A stretch of 36,276 nucleotides of DNA from Candidatus Methanoplasma glyptotermitis (GCA_031267895.1 JAIRYF010000063.1:1-36276); one strand, 5' to 3'; positions 10,577 to 19,437 are shown, counted from the stretch's first letter. Numbers and translations are program-made. The notes: a model not told the origin generated them from the sequence alone.

Positions 10577-11467
10577 TCACCGTCTCATTGCGGAATATGC
10601 GCCGATGCTGCGGATCTCGGCGCGCAGTCTCGCCTCCATCGCCATCATTTCCTGCATGGCCCTCTCGTGGTATTCCCTTGCTATCTCGTCCGACCTTCTT
10701 GATATGGAGGTGTAGCACGGCCTGCACACGTAGACGGAATTATAATCGCCGGGAGCGGATTTCAACAGATCGTCGCCGGAACTTCTCATGAATGGACTTA
10801 TATCGCTGGGCATCGCCAGGAAGTGCACGCCCTCTCCGGTGGAAGGCCTTCCGCAGATCCAGCATTTTACCGACTTGGAATATGCCTTGATGAGATCCAG
10901 ATCTCTCTGGCCGTCCTGTCCGAGCTGTTTGCGGCAGGCGTATGCGTTTTGCAACAGTTCGGCGGCTCTTTTCGGATCTGTCAGGACTGTTCCGGATGCA
11001 ATACTTTCGTATCCCCAGGCCTGTATGTGCAGGGCCTCTTTGATGCCGGTGTTGACCTGTATGCCGACGATCTCACTGATTTTCAGGGAATCGTTACCTA
11101 TTTGGGACTGGTATTTTCTGGCTACATCTAGGAATCGGTTCCCTTTCTCTTCGAGAGCTGCGGGGGTGCTGCCCTGCATCCTGCTTATATCGATGCGCTC
11201 GGCGAGAAGCCTGCATTCTTTTGCGAGTTTTTGTGGATCTATTTCCGTCAGTCCGAATTCGAACCCGCCGGTTTCCCTCTCGAGGCTCGATGCAAGCTTG
11301 GCGTACCTTGCGGGGTTGTTGTTGTCGAGACATGCGTCTATTATGTCTATGTATATACCGGCAAGTGTTGCCTCTCTGCCGCCCTTCTCTATAGTCTTCT
11401 CAAAGTTCTTTCTTGCTTTTGCATATTCCTTTCTTTTGACAAGATCCATGCCCTGGTTGAATAACAC
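10577..11467 (-). CDS. TPR-like protein with CWIC...CRPC metal-binding segment, first gene of SPFH operon
   Basis: 296 aa; N-terminal helical repeats (MDLVKRKEYAKARKNFEKTIEKGG), CWICGRPSTGEGVHF...VCRPC. Confidence 0.65.
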   Translation of the reverse strand: MLFNQGMDLVKRKEYAKARKNFEKTIEKGGREATLAGIYIDIIDACLDNNNPARYAKLASSLERETGGFEFGLTEIDPQKLAKECRLLAERIDISRMQGSTPAALEEKGNRFLDVARKYQSQIGNDSLKISEIVGIQVNTGIKEALHIQAWGYESIASGTVLTDPKRAAELLQNAYACRKQLGQDGQRDLDLIKAYSKSVKCWICGRPSTGEGVHFLAMPSDISPFMRSSGDDLLKSAPGDYNSVYVCRPCYTSISRRSDEIAREYHERAMQEMMAMEARLRAEIRSIGAYSAMRR

Positions 11468-11730
11468 ATCACCGGATTTGAAAACGCCGAGTACCGTTTG
11501 TACGCCCCCTCTTTTGCGGATGTATCGCAGTGAAGATGATAAAGATTGCTTCGTGTTATTCTTATATTGGATGTCCGACGGGGAAATAAGACAGAGGTGC
11601 CGCGCACGATCGGCACTGCCGATCCGCAGACAGAGATGATATCTGCCGACATAAAGCTGTTCGGCCGAAAAGCCGTCACGAAAATCTGATGCATAATCGG
11701 CACTGCCAGACTCAAAGTTAAAGCCACAGA

Positions 11731-13398
11731 TTATAGCATGCTGGCATGTTTACCGGAAGAGTTGTTGTTCTGCACAGGATTCACCATTATGATATCGTCC
11801 GCATAATCTCTGAACCGCAGATCGTGGCTTATTATTACTATGATCTTGTCGGCCTTGGCGGCTGACAGATATTTCAGCAGAGATTCGATGCTGAAATCAT
11901 CCAAACCTGCGGAAGGTTCGTCAAGGACTATTGTGTTCCTGCCTTTTCCCAAAGTTCTGAGAAGCATGACCTTCTGCCTTTCGCCGCCGGATATGTTGGC
12001 TATCTTGGAATCCCAGTATTTATCGATATTGAAATTTTTGCCTGCAAAAATGGATTCAAGACCCATGAGTCTGATCATTGAAATTATCTCGTTTCTGTCA
12101 AGTTCCAGGCAATCCTGAAGGTACTCCTCGACGGTGGAGTCCGGAGAATCGGATCTCTGAAGCAAGACCGCAATGTCATCTTTTCTTGCAGAATAGAGAT
12201 CTATTTCCGAAACGTTGACACCGTCATATTCGACCTTGCCGTTTCTTAGATTTTGTAATATTCCGAGAAGTATGTTTATCAAGGTTGTTTTTCCGCTGCC
12301 GTTAGGTCCGAGCACAAGAGAAATCCTGCCCTTTTTGAACTCTGCCGAGAAACCATCGGTTACCAACGGGCCGTCATCCACATATGAATATGATGCGTCG
12401 GTTATTTTTATCAAAGATATGCCGCTGACTTCCCTGTCTCCGTTATTTTCTTTCTCGATGGAAAGAATTTCTTCCATTCTGATGCGGGAGGCTTTGTAGT
12501 CCTGGTATGACTTTCCGAGGTTGAAGAAATACTTTATTACATTGAGCAGCATGAAGAAGTAAGTATTGACAATTGTAAATTCACCGATGGTCATATTGCC
12601 GTTTATTATCTGAATTCCGCCGATTATAAGTACGATGGACTGAAATACTACGCCGATAAGGCCGTCCAACGATGTAAAAAGATACGAGATTCTGCTGAAA
12701 CCGATCATCGACCCGAAATACGCAGAGAAACTTTTTTTCTCGATCTCCCTGCTTTTTTCGAACGATGCCTCGGCTTTTATTTCATGCACCCGGTTTATCT
12801 GTTCAAACATCGTTTTTGAAAAGTGATTGGAATCCTCTTTGTACCGAATGTTTCTTTCAAGCATCGGTTTCTTAAGATACATATAACAAAGCAGATAAAT
12901 CGGAAGAAAGGCCAGTGATATGAATAATATCTGGAGATTGATTGCCATCATCACATATACAGTCACGGCGAATGTGGCAATCTGGATGAATATACTGATG
13001 AAGTTATTAATGAAAAAGCTAAGCAGCACACCGACATCTGTACTCAGTCTTTGGATCAGATATGCCGGATTGAATTTAGAGATAAACTTGTCATACGGGA
13101 TCTTCTGAACATGCCCTATGGCATCGGACATCATGTCAAAACTCGTTTTGCTGGTGAGTTTGGCAACAGACATATTGCAGATATAAGATGCGAACGCACC
13201 GAATAGGCCGATTGCTATTATTATGAAAGCGAACCTGACAATCTCATCTGCGGATGCGGTGGTGATAAGAACATCTATGAACATTCCGTTTAAATAGGGA
13301 ACAACGACGGAGGAAATTGCGGATATTATTGAAAATGCCACAAGAATCGCGACTTGCAGACGATACTTTTTGACATAGCTGGCAACCTTCATTTCCAT
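11731..13398 (-). CDS. ABC transporter, fused permease and ATPase (peptide/multidrug exporter type)
   Basis: N-terminal TM domain; Walker A GPNGSGKTT, signature ISGGERQKVMLLR, Walker B TIVLDEPSAGLDD. Confidence 0.9.
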   Translation of the reverse strand: MEMKVASYVKKYRLQVAILVAFSIISAISSVVVPYLNGMFIDVLITTASADEIVRFAFIIIAIGLFGAFASYICNMSVAKLTSKTSFDMMSDAIGHVQKIPYDKFISKFNPAYLIQRLSTDVGVLLSFFINNFISIFIQIATFAVTVYVMMAINLQILFISLAFLPIYLLCYMYLKKPMLERNIRYKEDSNHFSKTMFEQINRVHEIKAEASFEKSREIEKKSFSAYFGSMIGFSRISYLFTSLDGLIGVVFQSIVLIIGGIQIINGNMTIGEFTIVNTYFFMLLNVIKYFFNLGKSYQDYKASRIRMEEILSIEKENNGDREVSGISLIKITDASYSYVDDGPLVTDGFSAEFKKGRISLVLGPNGSGKTTLINILLGILQNLRNGKVEYDGVNVSEIDLYSARKDDIAVLLQRSDSPDSTVEEYLQDCLELDRNEIISMIRLMGLESIFAGKNFNIDKYWDSKIANISGGERQKVMLLRTLGKGRNTIVLDEPSAGLDDFSIESLLKYLSAAKADKIIVIISHDLRFRDYADDIIMVNPVQNNNSSGKHASML

Positions 13399-13556
13399 GA
13401 CAAACTACTCCGAACTCCGTGGCCACTATGCAATATTCAGCTATATCATTTTTCTTGGTAATGCTCTGGTGAGACCGAATTTGTTCAGACTAACCATTGT
13501 TTTGAAAAGTGGAAATCCTTACAAGACTGAGATACCGTAACCAGGATAAATAACAG

Positions 13557-13604
13557 GCACTCAAATAACGAAGAAGTCGTAAGACTTCTGAGAGATTTGA
13601 GTGC
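13557..13604. repeat. Two-stem hairpin inside the small element
   Basis: gcactcaaat...agaagtc-gtaa-gacttct...atttgagtgc: 10-bp outer and 7-bp inner perfect stems, GNRA loop. Confidence 0.6.
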
Positions 13605-13629
13605 ACCGGATCATAGAATAAGAGTGTTT

Positions 13630-13788
13630 TCATAAGCGGCGGATGATGGCGGCTACAGCCTCGGCCGCGGCACGGAACGTTCCGCCGTCGGCTATTATCT
13701 GTATCGCCTTCATCCGGCGGGCCTGCTCCGTCTGCTCAAGTTTATATGCGCGTTTCTGCTCCCTCTTATCCGGAGTTCTTTTGGTCAT
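13630..13788 (-). CDS. 52-aa small ORF (below the ORF-track cutoff), function unknown
   Basis: MTKRTPDKREQKRAYKLEQTEQARRMKAIQIIADGGTFRAAAEAVAAIIRRL, manual translation; highly charged N-terminal half. Confidence 0.3.
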   Translation of the reverse strand: MTKRTPDKREQKRAYKLEQTEQARRMKAIQIIADGGTFRAAAEAVAAIIRRL

Positions 13789-13837
13789 GTTTGGTCACAT
13801 CCCGAAAGGACTCCCGCTCTTTTAATCCGCATACCCG

Positions 13838-13867
13838 GCGACAGCGTCCGCGCGCGGACGCTGTCGC
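13838..13867. repeat. 30-bp perfect GC-rich palindrome
   Basis: gcgacagcgtccgcgcgcggacgctgtcgc, flanked by an outer aatccgca/tgcggatt stem. Confidence 0.8.
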
Positions 13868-13916
13868 TGTGACTTGTGCGGATTATCGTTTTTCAAAACA
13901 AGTTCAGACTAACCAT

Positions 13917-15272
13917 GGTTCTCTAACGAAGTGTGTGGATTTCATCTAGATGGACTCTGATACCGGCTCATGGGGGAACTGAATGAGTTTGTCGACGGGC
14001 TTCTCAACATAGAGGATCCGTGGAAGGTGGCGGATGTCACGCGGACCGTTGACCGAGACGGCAGAGGAGAGGTCCGCATCAGAGTGGAGGTACCCTTCGG
14101 ACATACGGTCAGATGTTCGGGCTGCGGGAGAGAATGCAAGGTCCGTGACCGCCCCAATGAAAGGACATGGAGAGAACTGGACATGGTCGGGAACAAGACA
14201 TTAATCCATGCGAGGATTCCCAGATCCGACTGTCCGGAATGCGGTGTGAAGCAGATCGGTATCCCATGGGCAAGGGAAAATTCCAGATTCACTCTGCAGA
14301 TGGAATCGTTCATAATGGCAATGGTAAGGCAGATGCCTGTTGCGACAGCTGCAGATCAGACAGGGGAAGTCCCCAACCGTATCTGGAGGATAGCTGAAAG
14401 ATACGCATCTGATCTGGTGAGAACTCTTGATCTGTCCTCCGTCAGAAAAGTAGGCGCGGATGAGAAGTGTTTCTCGGGAAGGGATTCTTTTCTGACGGTG
14501 TTCGCCGATCTCGATACACACAGGATAATCTTCGTTACCGAAGGTAAGGATTCCGGAACCGTAGGAAAATTCAAAAGATTCCCGGCGAAACACGGCGGAA
14601 ACACAGGAAACATATCAGACTTCTCCTGCGATTTCGGTTCTGCGTTCATCTCAGGCATAAGGAAACATTTCCGTTTTTCCGGGATAACCTGCGACCGTTT
14701 CCATCTGGTAAAGATGGCAAACGAGGCTCTGAATGACACCAAATGCGGTGAACTGAAACTCTCGGTGAACAGGATGAAAGCGAAGTATCTTCTTCTGAGA
14801 AATGACAGGAACATATCCGACGGGGATCGGGAAACAAGAGACAGAATATGCCGGGACAATGAGATTCTTGGAATAGCGTACAGACTGAAGGAATCGCTTT
14901 GTTCGTTATACAGTATGGGCGATTTGTATTCGGCGGAACAGCACCTGAAAGGCTGGATACAGTGGGCAAGGTTCACGGGGATGTATCATTTCGTTAAGCT
15001 TGCGGATACAGCGGAGAGACACACTGCCTGCATCCTTCAGTGGTTCACTTCCCGGCTTACCAACGCTGTTCTTGAAGGAACCAACAGCATGATCAGTCAG
15101 ATAAAGAACCGCGCCAGAGGCTTCCATAAGGCAGGAAGCCTGATCTCGATGTGTTACATAGTGAGTGCTCAGGAGAAGACAGATATGTACGGGCGGGTGT
15201 GTGAGTGTCGCAGATAAGAGTGCGGACGCAGACCGCGCCCGCATCGGTTTCCACACACTTCGTTAGAGAACC
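13917..15272 (+). mobile_element. ISL3-family insertion sequence with perfect terminal inverted repeats and 8-bp TSD
   Basis: IRs ggttctctaacgaagtgtgtgga (13917-13939) and tccacacacttcgttagagaacc (15250-15272); TSD ctaaccat at 13909-13916 and 15273-15280. Confidence 0.92.
13970..15217 (+). CDS. ISL3-family transposase
   Basis: 415 aa; zinc finger CSGCGRECKVRDRPNERTWRELD...CPECG, VGADEKCF, TCDRFHLVKMANEA, TNAVLEGTNSMISQIKNRARGF. Confidence 0.92.
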   Translation: MGELNEFVDGLLNIEDPWKVADVTRTVDRDGRGEVRIRVEVPFGHTVRCSGCGRECKVRDRPNERTWRELDMVGNKTLIHARIPRSDCPECGVKQIGIPWARENSRFTLQMESFIMAMVRQMPVATAADQTGEVPNRIWRIAERYASDLVRTLDLSSVRKVGADEKCFSGRDSFLTVFADLDTHRIIFVTEGKDSGTVGKFKRFPAKHGGNTGNISDFSCDFGSAFISGIRKHFRFSGITCDRFHLVKMANEALNDTKCGELKLSVNRMKAKYLLLRNDRNISDGDRETRDRICRDNEILGIAYRLKESLCSLYSMGDLYSAEQHLKGWIQWARFTGMYHFVKLADTAERHTACILQWFTSRLTNAVLEGTNSMISQIKNRARGFHKAGSLISMCYIVSAQEKTDMYGRVCECRR

Positions 15273-15318
15273 CTAACCATACAAACAATTAAACATATAC
15301 AGTTCCATACGCCAAGCG

Positions 15319-16092
15319 ATGCTAGCGTGCGATTTGGATTCGGTCGGGGATCTGCGATTTAGACTACAGAAGAACAATATTACCAATCATTTTGAAAAGG
15401 AAGATGCGGCAGTTATTAGAACCAGATTCACCGGATCGGTTGACACATTTCTCAATAAAACTGCATCGTTTATGCTAAATCGAATACTGGAGCATAAAGA
15501 GCTGTCCGTAACAGAGATGGTTGATCTTATTACGGCAAAATACGACGTAGACGATAGGGAACGTATAATCATAGATGTGATCGATACGCTCAATATGCTA
15601 TGGAAACTAGCAATAATCAGATGGATATCTACAAATCCATTTGCCCCTGAACCTGTAAAATATGGGAATGGAGAAATAATAAAAGCAACACAGGACCTCA
15701 CCGCTGAGATTCTGAGATTCATGAAGGCGTCTCGGAATTATAATAGCCCATATTTCAATGATATAAACAAAAATCAGCTAATGGGAGGACTTGTTTTGGA
15801 CACTACACCTACATACATATATGTAGAAAACAAAAAGATACTGTGTTCAGTCACAATCACAAAAATGCATTCTGGTATAATAGTATGTATCGGTAATTGT
15901 ATAGATTGTGAAAAAATCTCCTCTATTCTGAAACAAATCATCGACAAGGAGGAAGAAATAGAAATAGTGTTACTGGGGTTCACACACTGTGAAAACACAG
16001 AGATAGACTTTGCGAGAGAACTCGGGTTCAATTATGCGGGCAAACTAAAGAAAGAAACGGTTAGAGGGGATGTAGATATGTTCGTTTACTGA
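15319..16092 (+). CDS. PqqD-like (RiPP recognition element-like) N-terminal domain fused to GNAT-like C-terminal domain
   Basis: FTGSVDTFLNKTASFMLNRILEHKELSVTEMVDLITAKYDVDDRERIIIDVIDTLNMLWKLAIIRW matches the PqqD-like winged-helix pattern; C-terminus ELGFNYAGKLKKETVRGDVDMFVY resembles the C-terminus of 21981-22436. Confidence 0.6.
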   Translation: MLACDLDSVGDLRFRLQKNNITNHFEKEDAAVIRTRFTGSVDTFLNKTASFMLNRILEHKELSVTEMVDLITAKYDVDDRERIIIDVIDTLNMLWKLAIIRWISTNPFAPEPVKYGNGEIIKATQDLTAEILRFMKASRNYNSPYFNDINKNQLMGGLVLDTTPTYIYVENKKILCSVTITKMHSGIIVCIGNCIDCEKISSILKQIIDKEEEIEIVLLGFTHCENTEIDFARELGFNYAGKLKKETVRGDVDMFVY

Positions 16093-16109
16093 ACGTTCAT
16101 AATCAACGC

Positions 16110-16541
16110 GTGCCGTCATATATTTGGGAGAGGACTGTTGTGGTTGAGGGGAGATTGAGGGGTGCTCTGATTATGGGTGTATCGTGGGCAACAGCATCAG
16201 TGGCCAGTTTCTGTTTTTTGCTTGACAAACAAGTAACTTTGGTATTCTGTGCATTCCTGACACTATCCCTTATAGTGGTGGCAATAGGAATATCCGTGTA
16301 TCTGGGGACGACAAAGTTGCTTGCTGGATTTAATACAATGTCTGAATGTGAAATGTCCAAATACAATGTAGCAAACATAACCTCATTCATGGGAGTGTTT
16401 CTGGTTGCCGTTTCCTATATTTTCCTCATTCAGGGAGTTCTTGGTTCGGCAGGCAGAGCATTGTTGCTTGTGGTGGTGGGAATGTTGGTCATCGCAGTAA
16501 TCTACGTGAATTTTAATAGCAGATTCAAATCGGAAGCGTAA
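16110..16541 (+). CDS. multi-pass membrane protein, DUF3784-like
   Basis: 143 aa, about four TM helices with LLAGFNTMSECEMSKYNVANITSFMG segment typical of DUF3784. Confidence 0.6.
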   Translation: MPSYIWERTVVVEGRLRGALIMGVSWATASVASFCFLLDKQVTLVFCAFLTLSLIVVAIGISVYLGTTKLLAGFNTMSECEMSKYNVANITSFMGVFLVAVSYIFLIQGVLGSAGRALLLVVVGMLVIAVIYVNFNSRFKSEA

Positions 16542-16584
16542 ACACTGGTATCGCACATCCTTTGATTCACACGGGTCCCGATTT

Positions 16585-16853
16585 CAGTCGAATAGGAAAG
16601 AGGGATCACTCCCTCTCCCCCTTCTTGGAACCGTACGTGATAGTTTCCCATCATACGGCTCGAGCCGCTGACAGCCCGTTCGTTACGGGCGGTTCAGGCC
16701 GCGAAACGTTTATCCCTGTATCCGCGTTCAAGCTTACTTGAAGCTTTCCGTTTCTCGAAATATTCTCTGTCGGTATAGGGATTGGCCGGCGACCGTATCT
16801 TCACGTGTCTCCTTATCTTCACACAGTCCATTCTGAACAGAATGCTGTTCTCC
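16585..16853 (-). other. 3' remnant of a group II intron (IEP C-terminus, domains V and VI)
   Basis: Minus strand gagccgtatgatgggaaactatcacgtacggttc (16628-16661) is a canonical 34-nt domain V; upstream frame GENSILFRMDCVKIRRHVKIRSPANPYTDREYFEKRKASSKLERGYRDKRFAA* (stop 16694-16696) matches intron-encoded RT/maturase C-termini. Confidence 0.8.
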
Positions 16854-16936
16854 CCTGACTTTGACAGTTCTATATAAACTTGAGTTCGACAGTTGATTTT
16901 CTATTCGGTAAATTTGACAGCCTGACCTCGACAGTT
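16854..16936 (-). repeat. Iterated 16-bp motif at the opposite IS-C end
   Basis: cctgactttgacagtt (16854), cttgagttcgacagtt (16879), cctgacctcgacagtt (16921). Confidence 0.7.
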
Positions 16937-17017
16937 GATGTTCGGGAGAGCTTACGCTGCGGAGAGGGTCTTTCAGGCTCGCTTTTCGGCGATGTTTTCT
17001 GTGTCCGGAGGGGGCTT

Positions 17018-17741
17018 TCATCCTGAGAACGGGGAAACGACCACCGTATCCTTCAGAATAAGAGAATTGAGAGGTTCGAAGTTGGAATATATGCGTCTGA
17101 GAGAGTGTCTGTTATCGTAAACGTAAGTAACTGTCAGATTTTGTAACGAAGCAATAATAAATTTTGCAGATTTGGAACGGATTTCGGGGATTTCATATCT
17201 TGCCATGGATACAATCATCTGAGCAAGGAAACATAATAAGAGGGTTCCATGAACCGCATTATCAGACCGTACTCTCAGCGGTTTGAGATCGATTTGATTC
17301 TTTAATGATTCGATGAGCTTTTCAACAGTATCCCGTTTACGGTAAATGCGGAGAACATCGGAAGGTGTCAGATTCTCGCTGCATTCGAGTTTAAAAAATC
17401 CTTCTCTTCCGTCGGATAATTCTCTGCGTACATATTCGAAAGCATCGTCATCATCTGAAAAGAATCTTCCCTGCACTCCTACCCTTACGGATATCAAAGG
17501 ATTGCGGAGTCTTCTGATGACCGTCTTGGATACTCTGAGAGTGCCGTCTGCTTTCATCTTCATTGTTTCTTTAGCATCCTGAACACATTTTCCCGCCTTC
17601 TGTTCCAAGGCCTGCATCTTGTCTTTGTATAACTTCTCCGGGAAGAACAGATATACCGTTCTTCCGGAAGATCCGAACATTCTCCTCTGACAGTACACCA
17701 TATTCTTACAGTCAACAAGGACAGCATCCTCTTTCCTGAAC
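17018..17741 (-). pseudogene. C-terminal half of IS-C transposase, interrupted
   Basis: YRKRDTVEKLIESLKNQIDLKPLRVRSDNAVHGTLLLCFLAQMI; joins in frame to 19438-20177 when the nested IS plus one TSD are removed. Confidence 0.85.
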
Positions 17742-17747
17742 TTCGAT

Positions 17748-19437
17748 CGTCACCTCTGCAATTGTTGATAACTAGATTTTTTGAAGTTTGATATCTGGCT
17801 ATACTTTTGATTCAAGGTAATTTTATATATGTACATAGATATTACTTGTATGTATGTCATACCCCATTGTTCAGAAGAACCACGGCAGATTCTATCTGTA
17901 CGAAGCAGAATCCCATTGGGATCCCGAAAAGAAACGCCCGTATCAGACCCGTACGTACATAGGAACATGCGATGAGAACGGAAGACTCATTGCAAAAGCA
18001 ACGAGGCAGAGAACGGTCAGCGTAAGCAAGACATTCGGCCCGTACTATCTGATGCTGGAGATCGCCGGCAGATGCGGTCTTTATGACAGACTCTCCGAAG
18101 TGTTCGGGGAAGAACGCGCGGATATTCTGACGGCACTTGCCGTATCGCGCACCGTTCACGCGGAACCTATGTGCGGTCTTGAGGACGGGATGGAGGAATC
18201 ATTCCTTCCGGAACTTCTGGGGATAGACTGGGAGTTCACATCCTCTCAGCTTACAAGGTTCATGCAGGATCTGGGACGCAGCGAAGAAGCGATATACGGA
18301 TTCTTCAGAGCGTCCGCCGAACCCGGAGAAACGGTGATATTCGACATTACTTCCTTCTCAACGTCATCGGAGGAACTCGATTTGGCGGAATACGGGCGTA
18401 AGTACCGTACAACAAAACTTCCGCAGGTGAACATGGGAATGGCCGCTTCGGTGAAAACCGGGCTTCCGTTCTTCTATAAACTGTATCCGGGCGGCGTAAG
18501 CGATATGGCTGCCGTTCGGAATCTGGTTGCCGACCTGAAAGATCTTGGTTCGGACGGAATCCACATCGTTGCCGACCGCGGTTTCTTCAGCGAAAGCAAC
18601 CTCTCCCGTATACTGGAGGCAAAGTTCGGATTCTCTCTTCCTGTTCCTTCCGGAAATAATATCTTTAAATATTCCGTATCCGAAGCGGTCAGACCCCCGG
18701 AGGATCCTCTGAATGCCGATATAATGGGAGATTCCGCCGTAAGGTGTTTCGAAACAGCGGCTGAGATATGCGGTGCAAAGATACGCACGCTGGTGTTCCA
18801 GGACGACGGCAGAAGACACTCGGAAATAAAGACCCTGTACTCGAAAATAGCGGCATTCGAATTATCCGTATCGCAGAAGAAATGGAACCCCGGAAAAATA
18901 TGTGATCTTACGGACCCCGAAAAAGAACTCCTGAGCATGTTTGATATCGCCGAAGGAAAAGACGGAAAAGCATCCGCGGTAAGGAAACGCAATGCGGTAA
19001 GCGCAAGGGAGAACAGATGCGGACGTTTTGTTATTCTTACCACGTCGGAAGAGAGATGGCAGGATGTTCTTTTCATGCAGCGCAGAAGAAACGACATAGA
19101 ACAGAACTTCGCCGATTTCAAAACGGAACTGGAAGGCGGCGTAAAATATCTGAGCGGCGGGGATTCGGTTCAGGGAATGATATTCGCCGAGTTTGTTTCG
19201 CTTATTCTGAGAACCGAACTGCTAAGGATAATGCGTGAAACGGAACTTCTGAAGAAGATGCGGGTCCCGGATGTTTTCAGGATAATGAGAAAACTGAAGA
19301 TCACACGCATAGGAGAGGAATGGAGACTCAATGAAGTAACAAAGAAACAGAAGGACCTGTTCGGTGCGCTCGGAGTAAAACCGCCGCAGGACAGTTACTG
19401 AGACGGAACATAGATATCAATTCATGCAGAGGTGACG
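17748..19437 (+). mobile_element. Nested IS4/IS1634-like insertion sequence (IS-D)
   Basis: IRs cgtcacctctgca (17748-17760) and tgcagaggtgacg (19425-19437); TSD ttcgat at 17742-17747 and 19438-19443. Confidence 0.9.
17854..19401 (+). CDS. IS4/IS1634-superfamily transposase
   Basis: 515 aa; VIFDITSFS, GIHIVADRGFFSESN, MQRRRNDIEQNFADFKTELEGG. Confidence 0.88.
   Translation: MSYPIVQKNHGRFYLYEAESHWDPEKKRPYQTRTYIGTCDENGRLIAKATRQRTVSVSKTFGPYYLMLEIAGRCGLYDRLSEVFGEERADILTALAVSRTVHAEPMCGLEDGMEESFLPELLGIDWEFTSSQLTRFMQDLGRSEEAIYGFFRASAEPGETVIFDITSFSTSSEELDLAEYGRKYRTTKLPQVNMGMAASVKTGLPFFYKLYPGGVSDMAAVRNLVADLKDLGSDGIHIVADRGFFSESNLSRILEAKFGFSLPVPSGNNIFKYSVSEAVRPPEDPLNADIMGDSAVRCFETAAEICGAKIRTLVFQDDGRRHSEIKTLYSKIAAFELSVSQKKWNPGKICDLTDPEKELLSMFDIAEGKDGKASAVRKRNAVSARENRCGRFVILTTSEERWQDVLFMQRRRNDIEQNFADFKTELEGGVKYLSGGDSVQGMIFAEFVSLILRTELLRIMRETELLKKMRVPDVFRIMRKLKITRIGEEWRLNEVTKKQKDLFGALGVKPPQDSY

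Larger units (their letters stand above)
13483..13916. mobile_element. Small non-autonomous element (404 bp) bounded by 11-bp IRs and 15-bp direct repeats
   Basis: gttcagactaaccat at 13483-13497 and 13902-13916; tgttttgaaaa 13498-13508 versus ttttcaaaaca 13890-13900. Confidence 0.55.

Noticed and set aside
10788-11639. 283-aa plus-strand ORF
   Set aside because: Antisense to the TPR gene, which fits the operon structure; composition is typical of a shadow ORF.
14356-14976. 206-aa minus-strand ORF inside the ISL3 element
   Set aside because: Shadow of the well-supported ISL3 transposase.
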